A DNA stretch of 15,166 bases from Chromera velia (Eukaryota; Sar; Chromeraceae): contig JAHBMJ010002878.1 of the NCBI GenBank assembly GCA_018398765.1, positions 1 to 15,166 on the forward strand. The letters are read 5' to 3'. Positions 1-9,758 of this stretch are shown here, piece after piece (the first letter of the stretch is position 1; each line of letters starts with the position of its first letter). Position numbers and translations under genes: made by a program. The notes beneath the pieces were generated by a model. That model was not told the origin of the DNA and made no database searches. It saw nothing but the letters and a program-made list of their open reading frames with translations.

Positions 1-474
1 CCGATTTGACGCTATGTGCAAAGAAGCTGCAGTGTGCCGCCTAGTATGCGTGCTCTGCCATGAACGCCCGGGCCGCACAGCCTATGAATGGTCAGCCGGA
101 AGTACCCCCCCAAGGCTAGTTTTTGTATAGAAAGTTCAAAGTGGGCAAAGTGTGATGAAATATACGGTATTGCCGATTTTTTCTTTGTGCGGCGCCGCGC
201 TCGGAATTGAATTCCGTCTATAGTACGCTAAAACGCCATGTACGTACTTCTCTGACAGGCTCATCGAAATGTATATTAATATATGAAGCGACAATCTTCT
301 GCCCATGAATGGTAGACGGTTCCCAGACGTATCGTTGCAGCGGTTCAGGAGTGAGGAGGAATATTTTGAAATGAAGGAAGGAGTTTGGTTGAGAATTTAG
401 AAGCCCGTTCGCCTGGCAGTCTGCATTTACCTGTTCCTGTCTCCCTTTCATTTGGACTGAGATTTCCCAACAGA
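1..474. other. Upstream/5' region of the first gene, no gene recognised
   Basis: I see no convincing coding sequence here. A short upstream ORF runs from the ATG at 371 to a TAG at 398-400, out of frame with the gene that starts at 475. An acceptor-like pyrimidine stretch ending in CAG lies at 472, two bases before that ATG, so the 5' leader could contain an intron. The frame of the gene is open back to about 385 but has no ATG there, so I take 475 as the first usable start. Confidence 0.4.
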
Positions 475-3400
475 ATGAAAAAAGCACTCCTGGCAGACTT
501 CCGAAGCGCCCTTGAAGATCTGCACGCAGCAGAGCCTCTCCCTCTTCGGCTTCTCACTGAGGATGAACTGAAGACAAAAGATGCCCTCTTCGAGTATGTG
601 GGGAACCTTTGGTGGTTATACTCGAGACGGCCGAACACGAACGATCATGACATTCCAGTCGGACTTCGACCCGTCTTTGAGCAGGTCGGTCCACACTCCT
701 TCTATATGTGGCTTGATTCTGTCGTTGTTCGAGTAAGAAATACACTTGCATAAGGAGACAATGGGAGGTCATGCAAGCTGGCTGCACGCAAACCATATGC
801 ATATTTTTCTGCTCATGTCCATACTGCGTGCGCACGTGCCTGCAGGTTTGGAAGTGTCTTGAAAACGGGGAGAGCGACATGCAGAAGTGGGAGAAGATCC
901 GAAAACTCTTCGTAAAGTCCGCCGGGGAGACAGAGGTCCCGCCTCCCGCTGCTCTTGATGTCGTTGATCCGAAAGACATGTGGATGGTCACTCTCTTGAA
1001 GGCCATCAACTACGTGAACAGGGACTTCAAGCAGTCGGTTGTCTTCACGGAGAAAGGGACCTTCGTGCCCTGCAAAAAATGCGTGATTGCTGACCGGTCA
1101 GTCAAGTTTCAAATGCTCACACACACATACACACACACACACACTCTCTCTCTCTCTCTCACTCACTCACACTCACTCACACTCACTCACACTCACTCTC
1201 ACTCTCACACTCACTCTCACTCACTCACTCACTCACTTACACGCACACACGCGACCGCGCGCACAAACACACATACAGTTGCACACGGACACACGCACAC
1301 ACACTCTCTAATACGCACTCACACGCTCGAGAAAGGCTTTACTTTTCAGAAGGAGAATAGTGGGAGGCTAGCGGCCCGCTTGGAACGGTCGTCATATCTC
1401 CTTTGAAAAGAAGAGGGTGCATGCCCAGTCATATAGAGAAGAAGTGCCTCCAAACCTGCAACGACAGTCGATCCTGCAACGACAGTCGATCCTTACCTCC
1501 ATGCACACTGAATGCGACCTGCAGGGTCTTCCATCAACTTCCTGGCGCGCTGAGAGCTGTCGGACTTGAAGCGCCTTTCGCCAAGACGGCGTTTGCCCGC
1601 ACTTTTCTCAGTCAAGTCTTCCGGATTCGTTCTTTTACATCCGTGTCAGTTGACTCATTTCTTTGCTTACATTTCTCATACATCTCTTTTTCTTGCACAA
1701 TCCGGGATCAAGTGGAGTGTTTGTCAAGTTTTCGTTCTGCATAGACTGACGCTTTCCACTTGTTTTATGAGGCGGGAATTTCTCAGAAAATGTCAGGAAT
1801 CTCTGCTCTGTTTGGTTGACAATTTCCTTCTTGTGTGCAATTCTGCATGTGTCCACCACTCCACGGTGACCGTGGCATAATCAGAAAGCATCAATGGTGA
1901 TGAATTGTGCTTGTGATTCAGAAGTGTGAATCCCTGTGAAGGCCGCTGTGCGGTTGACTGCCTACATACTTCTGCGTTTAAGAAGTAATCGAATGTAATC
2001 GACACAGCTGTCCTCTCTCTCGTGCGTGTGTGCGTATGCATGTATTTGTTTGCAGCTACGACGCAAAAGGCATTCACATCGATGGAAATCAGGAGAGCAC
2101 CCCCCCGGAAGTTCGGACGGGAATTCTCAATGAAGAATTTTTCGCAGCCCTGGCAGTGAAGCTGGTGAAAGATGACCAGATGCTGGAGGAGGTCAGGTCT
2201 GGATTCTTTCTTCTTTCACCCTTCGTTTTGTATCAACTCCATGTTTCTGCCCATTTTTTCTCCGATTTGTTTGGTTTCGCTGAGCAGGATGAAGTCTTCA
2301 TCTTGCTTTCACATTTGCTAACATGGCTTCCCTAATGTTGTGTTTGCTTGCAGGACTCGAGAGGCACACGCCAAGACGGTGTTCCTAGGGGTGTGCCGAA
2401 CTACGTCATTCCTTTTTTTGAGATTAAGATTCGCTTTGCCGACCGTATCAAGGTCAGCCTTAGAGCAGTGTATGAGAAGATTGTTGCTTTGACGGCAGGT
2501 CAACTCACGTTCATCATAAGTGAGACTGAGAATGGATCACTCACACCCACAGGATGGACAACCCGAGCGTCAGAAAGGATGCAAGAAAGAAAGAAAGAAA
2601 GAAAGGAAGGAAGGAAGGAAGGAAGAAAGAAAGAAAGAAAGGAAGGAAGGAAGGAAGAAAGAAAGAAAGGAAGGAAGGAAGGGAGGGAGGGAGGGAGGAA
2701 GGGAGGAAGGAAGGAAGGAAGGAAGGAAGGAAGGCTAGGAAGGAAGGCTGAATGAATGAATGAATGAATGAATGAATGAATGAATGAATGAGTGAATGAA
2801 TGAATGAATGAATAAATGAATGAATGAATGGATTATTGAATGAATGAATGAATGAATGAATGAATGAATGAGGTTGGGCAGGTGGGTGGGTGGGTGGGTG
2901 GGACGGAGCCGCGGGTGCCACTGGTTAGGTGGACGGATGGCCGGAATCATGACTGACCGATGAATGGATGGGTTTGTGTGTGCCAAAGGACGGGCGTAAA
3001 GACGTACCGATAAATTGATGGCCGGATGCGTGGTCGGTTCGCAGGGTCGGTCTTTGGTTGACTCATCAAAGTTGGTGGATTTCAATCGAGTTGGCAATGT
3101 GGAATTGTTGTTCAACGCATTGTTTCTATAATGCATTCGACTGAATATGATTGCATTGACTGAATATGATTGAATGCAATTCTAATCGGTCCGGGAGACG
3201 TGAAATCACGAGTTGGTATGCTGCAGGTGAGCTTCAAGCGGAGAGATGTTGAAAGGGAAGACAAGGGGTCCTTAGTGCACGTCACCAGAGGAGCCTTCGC
3301 GTTGATCGCGCCAGGTACGCCAAATCCAGACAAGAGGGGTGGGCTTCTGCTGCAAGCGCGACGCCTGTCTACTCTGGTGAGCAACGAAGTCCCCCCCTAT

Positions 3401-4168
3401 CCGAACGGCCGTCCCGTAATCTTGATCTCCAAAGAGGGAGAGAGCAGAGATGTTCTCTTAGATGCATGCGAGGCTCTGTTGGGCTGCGTGGGAGCCCAGA
3501 TGAGTGCGTCTAGTAACACACAGGCAGCCAGAGACACACAGCCCCGCATTACGCACGCTCGCAACCGACTGACTCAGGTCATCAGAGCAGCCTTCGACAA
3601 CTTCAATTTGAACCCCTGGAGCTCTTTTGGTCTGGCAGACGCAGACAGAAGCCACCCCGCCGCAGTGGCTGTGCGCCGAATGCGGACTGAAGGAGAGGCA
3701 GGGGTGCCAGGGGGTGTATCCAGCTCGGATTCCTCGGCTAGTGGTGACAAGAGAGTTGTGGGGGGAAGTGTTGCAGACGCCGGAAGTAAGAAGCCAAAAA
3801 CAGGGGAAGAGTCAGGCAGTGCCCCAAGTGGAACCCACGCCGCCGCAGCAGCAGATGCCGCCCCGATCTCCCCTGCCTCCGCTTCCTCGGGTGCTCCCCC
3901 GCTTGTCTTGAGGCTTGCAGATCTTGGGGGGGCCTTCATGGCGACCGCCGGTGACGAAGGAGCCAGTTCCCCCCGTGAGGGGGGCTCTGTACATTCCAAG
4001 CCCAGTTCTCGTGCCCTTCGCGAGGCCCCTGCCCTGACTATCGCAGACCGGGTATCGATTTTCGGAGAGAAACAGATTTTTTTTTGGAAGGTTGCGGAGG
4101 CGGACAAACGAGCCGATCTCATGAAAACCTCTGGAATGCAGGTGGCAGAGAGACAGAGACAGAGAGAA

Positions 4169-4214
<46 letters not shown>

Positions 4215-4242
4215 GGGAGAGGGGGAGAGAGAGAGAGACAGA

Positions 4243-4274
<32 letters not shown>

Positions 4275-4315
4275 CAGAGAGAAAGAGAGAGAGAGAGAGA
4301 AGAGCGGGAGAGGGG

Positions 4316-4363
<48 letters not shown>

Positions 4364-4411
4364 GCGTGTGATCGGGTGACCAAGAGCATCAAAAAGTACA
4401 TCGCAAAGTAA
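475..4411 (+). CDS. Spliced gene of unknown function with Ser/Ala-rich, disordered C-terminal half
   Basis: I do not recognise the family. Five exons join in frame at GT-AG boundaries: 475-732, 846-1096, 2056-2191, 2354-2452 and 3227 to at least 4141. Four acceptors read TGCAG. Phases match at every junction: 0, 2/1, 0 and 0. The first four exons plus the start of the fifth (about residues 1-350) read as a compact, mixed charged/hydrophobic domain, including a Cys-x-x-Cys pair near the end of exon 2. From about 3640 to 4020 the protein becomes Ser, Ala, Gly and Pro rich and is probably disordered. The end is uncertain. The frame stays open through a GA repeat to TAA at 4409-4411, which would give about 642 residues with an Arg/Glu-rich tail. 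Alternatively a sixth exon begins inside the GACA repeat (acceptor at 4342 or 4354) after a donor at 4142. Three of the introns or intron-like parts are filled by microsatellites. The start is the first in-frame ATG. Confidence 0.6.
1117..1325. repeat. CA/CT/CACT compound microsatellite in an intron
   Basis: Runs of CA, then CT, then CACTCA-type units, followed by CA again, lie inside the 959-base intron 1097-2055 of the first gene. The open frames crossing it have no stop because the short units contain none. They are Thr/His/Ser/Leu low-complexity artefacts. Confidence 0.95.
1455..1490. repeat. Perfect 18-bp tandem duplication
   Basis: The 18 bases 1455-1472 are repeated exactly at 1473-1490. 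They lie inside the large second intron of the first gene and show no relation to the CA/CT microsatellite. Confidence 0.9.
2583..2734. repeat. Uninterrupted 152-base purine tract (GAAA/GGAA units)
   Basis: Every base from 2583 to 2734 on the plus strand is A or G. The tract is built of GAAA, GGAA and GGGA units and lies in the 774-base intron 2453-3226. Such polypurine tracts with mirror symmetry can adopt triplex DNA. That is family knowledge and is not shown here. Confidence 0.95.
2749..2871. repeat. TGAA tetranucleotide array
   Basis: About 30 TGAA units with a few single-base variants (GTGA, AAAT, GGAT) follow the purine tract directly. The same unit dominates the long array at 14338-15098. 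Confidence 0.95.
2880..2902. repeat. Short GGGT array
   Basis: A third microsatellite of five to six GGGT units, nine bases after the TGAA array. It is G-rich, with repeated GGG runs on the plus strand. Confidence 0.85.
4147..4363. repeat. GA repeat ending in a GACA repeat
   Basis: GA-rich sequence with occasional GACA and a twice-occurring interruption (AGCGGGAGAGGGGG type, near 4210 and 4302) passes into seven GACA units from about 4334. It is either the last intron of the first gene or an in-frame Arg/Glu tail. The duplicated interruption shows that the array grew by block duplication as well as by slippage. Confidence 0.9.
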
Positions 4412-5265
4412 TCGAGGAACTGCTGCTTGATCCCGGCAAACGCCTTTTCACACATCCGCCCCAGAGCCTCACCTTCCTGTGAAGCCAGACAAGAAGCCAT
4501 GCCAATCCCAGAGAGTCCCTTCCCTGTGCGAGGCTGGACAGAGTCTGCAAGATGAAAAGAGCGCATCGGAAGAGAATCAGCGCAGCGCAAACGACAGAGA
4601 GACGTCAGAGGCAACGTCGAAGGGTAGTTGGGCAGGAGACAAAGGAGACTTCCTGATACCTTGGGGCACACGAAGCCAGCCAGAGAGAAAGAGGCCCGTG
4701 ACGTTTTCTGAGGTCATTCGACAGACAGACGAAGAGGTCCAGACCTGCAGACTGGGTACTACGGGCTAGCTGACCTCTGCAGATATGCCCGTGTTTGTGA
4801 GGATGCCCAAGAGGCCCTCGTATTCAGTGTCCAGTTTGGCCGTCTCCTTTTGGCTCTTTCGCCTTCTCCCATTTTCCCCTGCCCAAAACTTTCGCACCTC
4901 ACTTCACCCACTCGTACATCCTACCTGCAGTCATTGCAGGAGTCAGTGAAGACCAGCGGGACGAACGGAGCCTTCTGAAATGAGACACAGGTACGCACTG
5001 GCGATCGACCAAAAAAAGCATTTACTCCCCACGCACGTAGACTTCCGACTCACCCCGAGCCAACCCAAGCCCTACTCCAGTTTCCTTCACTTGTCCTTGG
5101 TGGATTTGCACAGGGCTGAGGACCGCCAACGAGTCGATGGGTTGGTGACTCAAAAGCAAGAAAACACAGCCTTGACGTGCGATTGATAAAAGGAGACGGG
5201 TCCCTTCGGGAAGCACGTCAATGAAGCAGCGAAGACAGAATCCGCATGAATTCGCGCACTGAGTG
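4412..5265. other. Ambiguous interval between two genes
   Basis: No certain gene. On the plus strand 4479-4769 is an open frame of 96 residues with charged, coding-like composition; it could be a further exon of the upstream gene or chance. On the minus strand about 4480-4385 reads as an amphipathic helix flanked by an acceptor-like TTCACAG and a GTCACC. From 4770 to 5265 I see no supported coding sequence. The promoter of the ankyrin gene presumably lies there, but I identify no element. Confidence 0.3.
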
Positions 5266-7020
5266 ATGAAGAGCGATAGACAGACTCGGAACCCTGTTTT
5301 ACATAATGGAACAGCAGTACTGTGTCCCTCCTCCGTGCGCAAAAAGTTGTTTGTTCGTGCAGAATCGTTCAAATGCATGGAGAGGAGAGAGGATCGATCG
5401 GAGACGGCATGCATGCATGGAGACGGCACGAGACGGCCTGGCGGATCCTCATGCAGTCTGAAACTGATTGAAGGGCTAAACTCCTCAGTGCCAACATGTG
5501 TAAGGGAAAGCCAGAAGAGCTCTGTGAGTGTTTCTTGGCAAAGAGCTCTGAGCATGAATCTTCTGGAGTCAAGGGGTGAAGGTGAAGCTCGTCCAAAACA
5601 CCCAGATCGACCCTTGATTTCTCTTCTCTTCAACCTCGATCCGATCATGTCGTCATCAAGAAATGTCTCGATGCTTCCCGACTCTGGCGTATCCGAGTCA
5701 GGGCAGAGTCTCGGGGTCTATACAGTCTCTCAGGGTGTGTCAATGGTCATGTCTGTGTCCCAGCCCTCTGAGACGGGTGGCCAGGTGTTGGGGTCGGGAT
5801 TTTTGAATGCGTCCGTAGATGGCACGAATTTTGGAGACGGAGGACGTGCAGAAGAGAGGGTCACGGCAACCAGTTCCCCTCCCTTGTTTGTAATGAGCCA
5901 AACTCAGACACACACCCAGCGTCGCCGCCCCCGGCCCACTGCAGTGCAGCTCGCAGAGGCTGTCCTGGAGGGGGACGAGGGCAGAGTCGAAGGCCTTCTG
6001 GCAGGGGGGGTGAATATTAACGGCACCGTCAGGGGGGAGACGGTGCTGCACATCGCAGCCAGAATGGAGGGGGAAGTGGGTAGGCAGATGGTGGAGGTCC
6101 TGGTTGATCACGGGGCCAAGATTGATGAGGAGGATAGCGCAGGTGCCACCCCTCCCATGGTGGCCTTCCTGAACGGGAGGGCCGAGTCCCTTGCCGTCCT
6201 CCTTGACAGGATGCCTCCCAAGGCAGTCCGTGATTTTGCGGTTGGGAAGACGGTTGAGGAGTACCTTTACACTAGGAAGGTGTGGGGGGTGCTTACTGAA
6301 AGAGCAATCGAGTCTCTGACAGTTGGGCCAGAGACGATGAAAGCTCTGGTCGAGCGCCTCCTACCTCAGCACCTGTACGTAGTGCAGCCCGGTACCGAGC
6401 ACAGTCCAGAGAACCTTCTCCGCTGTGCTGTCCGGAAGGTATGGAGCGATCTGATTCCTGTATTAGTTGGGTTGGGGGTGGATGTGAATGAGGCCTTCAT
6501 GCTAGCCGTCAAAGAAGAGAAAGAGGACATCATTCAACTTCTCGGAACAGGTGGGAAGCCTGCGTCGCACACCTTCACTCGGGCCCTTGAACATTGTGTC
6601 CACAGCGGAAAGGGGGATATGATTCCTATCCTTGCAGGCATGGGTGCCGATCTGAATGCAGGATACACTCCGCCCCTTCATCTGGCGATCCAGTGCAGGT
6701 TTGTCGACTGCTTCAGGAAATTGATCTCTGCCGGTGCAGACATCTCTTTAAGAGAAAAGCTACGCGTGCCTCACATGACACACGCAGCACATTATAATTT
6801 CCCACAGCCTGCTTCAATGTCTGCTCTTCTGGATGCAATTGTGTATAAAAGGGGGGACATGGTAGACGCTCTCCTTGATGCAGGGGCCAAATGGACGAGA
6901 GAAGACGAGGAGTTTTGTGAGCTTGCTTACGATCGGCCGGCTAGCTTGTGCAGGACCCCTTTTTCGAATGTTGATCCGACTCTGCATGTGTTGCTGCAGA
7001 AAGTCAGGAAGAGCTTCTGA
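5266..7020 (+). CDS. Ankyrin-repeat protein
   Basis: One uninterrupted frame of 584 codons ends in TGA at 7018-7020. The first ATG is at 5266. The ATG at 5647 is an equally plausible start, because the residues before it are poorly structured, and would give 457 residues. After a Ser/Gly/Gln-rich N-terminal segment (to about 5930) come ankyrin-type units. The clearest are at about 5940-6130 (two units with the T-x-L-H-I-A-A core and an h-L-L-x-x-G-A/V-x-h-N/D ending), 6420-6500, 6590-6660, 6660-6750 (P-L-H-L-A-I core, then I-S-A-G-A-D-I) and 6810-6890. Between about 6180 and 6420 the repeats are degenerate. Ankyrin repeats are protein-binding modules. There is no membrane segment or catalytic domain, so the partner is unknown. 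An AATAAA lies 168 bases after the stop. The lack of introns contrasts with both neighbours. Confidence 0.85.
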   Translation: MKSDRQTRNPVLHNGTAVLCPSSVRKKLFVRAESFKCMERREDRSETACMHGDGTRRPGGSSCSLKLIEGLNSSVPTCVRESQKSSVSVSWQRALSMNLLESRGEGEARPKHPDRPLISLLFNLDPIMSSSRNVSMLPDSGVSESGQSLGVYTVSQGVSMVMSVSQPSETGGQVLGSGFLNASVDGTNFGDGGRAEERVTATSSPPLFVMSQTQTHTQRRRPRPTAVQLAEAVLEGDEGRVEGLLAGGVNINGTVRGETVLHIAARMEGEVGRQMVEVLVDHGAKIDEEDSAGATPPMVAFLNGRAESLAVLLDRMPPKAVRDFAVGKTVEEYLYTRKVWGVLTERAIESLTVGPETMKALVERLLPQHLYVVQPGTEHSPENLLRCAVRKVWSDLIPVLVGLGVDVNEAFMLAVKEEKEDIIQLLGTGGKPASHTFTRALEHCVHSGKGDMIPILAGMGADLNAGYTPPLHLAIQCRFVDCFRKLISAGADISLREKLRVPHMTHAAHYNFPQPASMSALLDAIVYKRGDMVDALLDAGAKWTREDEEFCELAYDRPASLCRTPFSNVDPTLHVLLQKVRKSF

Positions 7021-7188
7021 CTGGCTCCCCTTTTTGTCCGATGCGTTGCATAAGCAAAACGTCCGGACTTGAGACTGGCATATTCATGTCTTCATGCCTA
7101 GCTTCATGTATTGGGGGGTCTGCAATATGTCGATCGGCGATGCGGCTAGTTTCCTTCCGGTTGTTTCTTTAAAGTTCGATGTGGTCGA

Positions 7189-7194
7189 AATAAA
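7189..7194 (+). terminator. Possible polyadenylation signal of the ankyrin gene
   Basis: A canonical AATAAA hexamer, 168 bases downstream of the TGA. It sits just before composition turns AT-rich, so chance occurrence is possible. Confidence 0.4.
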
Positions 7195-7209
7195 ATCCTC
7201 TGTATGGCA

Positions 7210-7825
7210 GACTGTAATACGTCACTGTATTGATCCTATTGAACTTTCTCACCAACGTTTTGCCAGTGAGAGCTATATTTTAGTATATCACACTGAATTT
7301 ACACATGAAATGCGTGGCCAGAGCCCATTGAGGAAGTTAGCTCACCGCTCGGCTCTATAGGCTCAGCTCACCGGCTTTATTGTTAACTCCCTGAATCTAT
7401 TAATTTACTAGTCAATTCATTCAATTTATACTTTAAACTTTCAAGTTAGAGATACTATTTAAAAATCTATTTGAATGATATTTCAAATTTATAATGGATC
7501 TGAAATCATGTATGCTATGACCTAAGCTATGACCTACTATTATGGACGCGCCCATTGGCTAGCTCATTGACCAGGGCACTTACTACTACATCGATCAAAT
7601 CAGTAAGAAGAAGTTTTAAAAACTTGTATAAACATGATTGCTATATTGCAAGTAATTGTAAGCTAAGCCAGAAAGAAATAAATTTTCAAAACAAAAAAAA
7701 ACTCGACTCTAGGCTCGACTCTACTTATAATATGTAGTTTATTCTAGAGCTTATTTATTTATACTAATATATGGTTTATTCATTTATAGTCATTCGAGTT
7801 GCATGACTGTAATAAGTCACTGTAT
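7210..7825. repeat. 21-base direct repeat pair, 20 of 21 identical
   Basis: 7210-7230 and 7805-7825 share 21 bases with one mismatch (C versus A at the eleventh position). Each copy contains GTCACTGTAT. The copies lie 595 bases apart and bracket most of the AT-rich block. Confidence 0.8.
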
Positions 7826-8110
7826 ATGCACATTTATAAAATAACCTAGAAAATAATGTGTATGCATAGTTAAATAATAATGCACTCCTCACACCTCAAT
7901 TAACATTCTGTTTCGTAAGCTGTTTTGTTAGATACTAGTAGAATCAATCAATTACCTAGTCAATTTAAGTTACATATTTAAAAAACTATATTAAGTAACA
8001 TTATTTTATACATCAATATGTATACATACAATCGATCACATTCGATAATATCATATTAAAATACACACAAAATCTTTAATTCAGTAAAGATCGAGGTTGC
8101 GCAGTGTGCA
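7380..8110. other. AT-rich block without genes
   Basis: Composition changes sharply from about half GC to strongly AT-rich over some 730 bases, then returns. No long open frame, RNA gene or recognisable organelle gene is visible. The block contains two small tandem duplications with 12-base spacing: an 11-base unit at 7514-7524 and 7526-7536, and a 10-base unit at 7702-7711 and 7714-7723. Candidates are the non-coding part of a mobile element or inserted organelle DNA. Neither is proved. Confidence 0.6.
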
Positions 8111-8177
8111 CTAAACATTTGAAGTGTTTTATCTGGTTACCAGCTTGAGATGTGCCCCCACCTAGGCCCCCACAAGG

Positions 8178-8192
8178 TATCACACAGTGATA
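8178..8192. repeat. Small inverted repeat (6-base arms, 3-base loop)
   Basis: TATCAC at 8178-8183 is followed after ACA by its complement GTGATA at 8187-8192. It lies between the AT-rich block and the end of the minus-strand gene. It is too short to call a terminator or a transposon end. Confidence 0.4.
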
Positions 8193-8219
8193 TCACAAAG
8201 TGCACAGGAAGACAATCCA

Positions 8220-9408
8220 TCATGTGTGCGCGGATGTGCGTACTATGTTTGGTGCTATTTTACAAATGGTTTGTATCAGGCTGCAAAGGTTGCATCGGAC
8301 AATGCCTCCAATGCCTCGAACAAATTCCGAGATCAGTGGCATTCCGGCCGAGATCCCTGCAGACGTCCGTGACACTTTACATTTAACTGTTCCTTCAGCC
8401 ACACACTTACAGGCCTGGGGACGCATGCCCTCCAGTCGGTATTCGATCAGAGTGGCCTAAATTTTCTAAAGGCTATACATGGTACGTGGACGGTGACCTG
8501 ACAGTTTGTCTAACAGATCGGCTTTTTTGTTAAATCCAGAATCTCCTTTGTCCGTGTCCGTCCGTGTCTCTCCCCACTTTGACTCGTCTGTACTGGGTAC
8601 TGCCAGCCCATCAAGAAAGCGCTCACTTGATGGTGTTGCTGCAGACACGATTGTCGAACAAAAAGAACAACTAAAGAGCTTGCAAAACGGGAACTCACAA
8701 GGAAAAGTAGTTTGAAATCAGTTGCTGGAAACAATGAGCAAGGTGGCGTCGCTGACACTCATGAACAAGAAACAAAGACGAAGGAATGTTTGGTTCAGAC
8801 TGACTGCGACGAATTTCAACCACAAGAGCGGGATCCATAGGAAGAGTGTAAACAAATGGAACACGGATTGTGGACAAGGAAGAGTAAAGCAAAGGCGGCC
8901 GGGGAGCAGCCTTGAAAGGCTAGAGAAAATGACACAAACTTTTAAGAGAGTACTCACCCTCCGGCGTTGTCCTTGTCAGCAGTGGCTTTTGCCTTGGGCT
9001 TTGGATTTCCTTTCCCGTGGGACTGCGGTTTCAACACACTCTTTGGATTGCTGCAGAAAGATTCCAAATTAAGTTGAGTTTGAGTGACTCGATTTCTTCT
9101 TTATTGAGAGACGAATGCGAATTGGATTGGAGAAGTGAGTAAAACGTTGGGCAGAAACTCGGCAAACAAATATGGAAAAGAAAGGTGTGGACATAGCGAA
9201 ATCAGAAGAGAGTACAGGCTCAGAGAAAGGACCAAACTGCACGTGTCTCGTTCTCTCTTCCGAGAGGATTGCGCGAAAAATTGTCTCTAAAGATTTGAAA
9301 TTTCAACTGTCTTTCGCTCGGCCCCTGACGTACCGCTCCAACGCGTTGCTCGACTTTCCTTTGGGGCCTTTCTTGTTTCCGTCGTTCATGTCGTCCCTCT
9401 TTGCGGAC
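8220..9408 (-). CDS. Probable small spliced gene, Lys/Gly-rich, function unknown
   Basis: I do not recognise the family. Reading leftward, an exon 9408-9334 lies between a CTGCAG acceptor and a GTACGT donor. It joins in phase (2+1 bases, forming Arg) to exon 9050-8958, which has a CTGCAG acceptor and a GTGAGT donor. The joined reading is rich in Lys, Gly, Pro and Ala. An ATG at 9389-9387 could be the start. A third exon ends at 8498 with donor GTCACC. Its start is either 8638 (CTGCAG acceptor, wrong phase for a direct join) or 8625 (weaker AAG acceptor, correct phase). It joins in phase to 8356-8220 (CTGCAG acceptor), which ends in TGA. The first two exons are the best supported. The plus strand of 8500-8710 also reads as coding-like, so strand is not settled for that part. 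Confidence 0.4.
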
Positions 9409-9533
9409 CTGCAGAACAGGACACATACAGAGAGACGACAGAAGCGAAACCGAGTTATTCTAAGTTTGCACTTGGAGAGAAACTATACGACAGAGAGGGT
9501 CGCACGCAGTATAGTCAGACACACGTAATGAGC

Positions 9534-9601
9534 TCAAAGAGCTTCAATCTCGGCTGTTGCAAACGTCGTCACTTCCTTGAGGGTCCCGCTGGCTGGCTGG
9601 T

Positions 9602-9643
<42 letters not shown>

Positions 9644-9758
9644 CTCCCGCGGACGGCTGGCTGTACATGGTGGATCGTGAAAAGCTACTCCGACCGGATC
9701 CTTCCCCTGAGTCGACACTCCGTCTCCTTCCCGATCTTCCATGCGCGCTCGACTCCAT
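9534..9758 (-). CDS. Possible low-complexity 5' exon with Ser-Gln-Pro-Ala repeats
   Basis: A 74-codon minus-strand frame from an ATG at 9758 begins with a Ser/Arg/Gly-rich part and then runs through the GGCT array, read on this strand as repeated Ser-Gln-Pro-Ala. It could supply the N-terminus of the gene at 9408 through a weak GTTTGC donor near 9557 that would fit the phase. It could equally be chance, because a four-base array without stops stays open in several frames. Confidence 0.25.
9588..9643. repeat. GGCT tetranucleotide array
   Basis: About 14 GGCT units with one GGTT variant at the left. Confidence 0.95.

Noticed and set aside
771-1406. Plus-strand frames through the CA/CT repeat
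   Set aside because: The real exon ends at the donor at 1097. The remainder is intronic low-complexity sequence.
2541-3136. Minus- and plus-strand frames through the GGAA/TGAA arrays
   Set aside because: They are microsatellite artefacts inside the intron 2453-3226, and all frames are repetitive peptides.
3574-4671. 365-codon minus-strand frame
   Set aside because: It is antisense to the last large exon of the first gene plus the GA repeat read as Ser/Leu. Only the short stretch 4385-4480 looks coding-like and is reported separately.
5022-5648. 208-codon minus-strand frame
   Set aside because: It overlaps the start of the ankyrin gene and has no domain, splice signal or coding-like pattern.
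7210-7825. Long terminal repeats or solo LTR pair
   Set aside because: The repeat is only 21 bases, with no longer homology around the copies and no element proteins between them.
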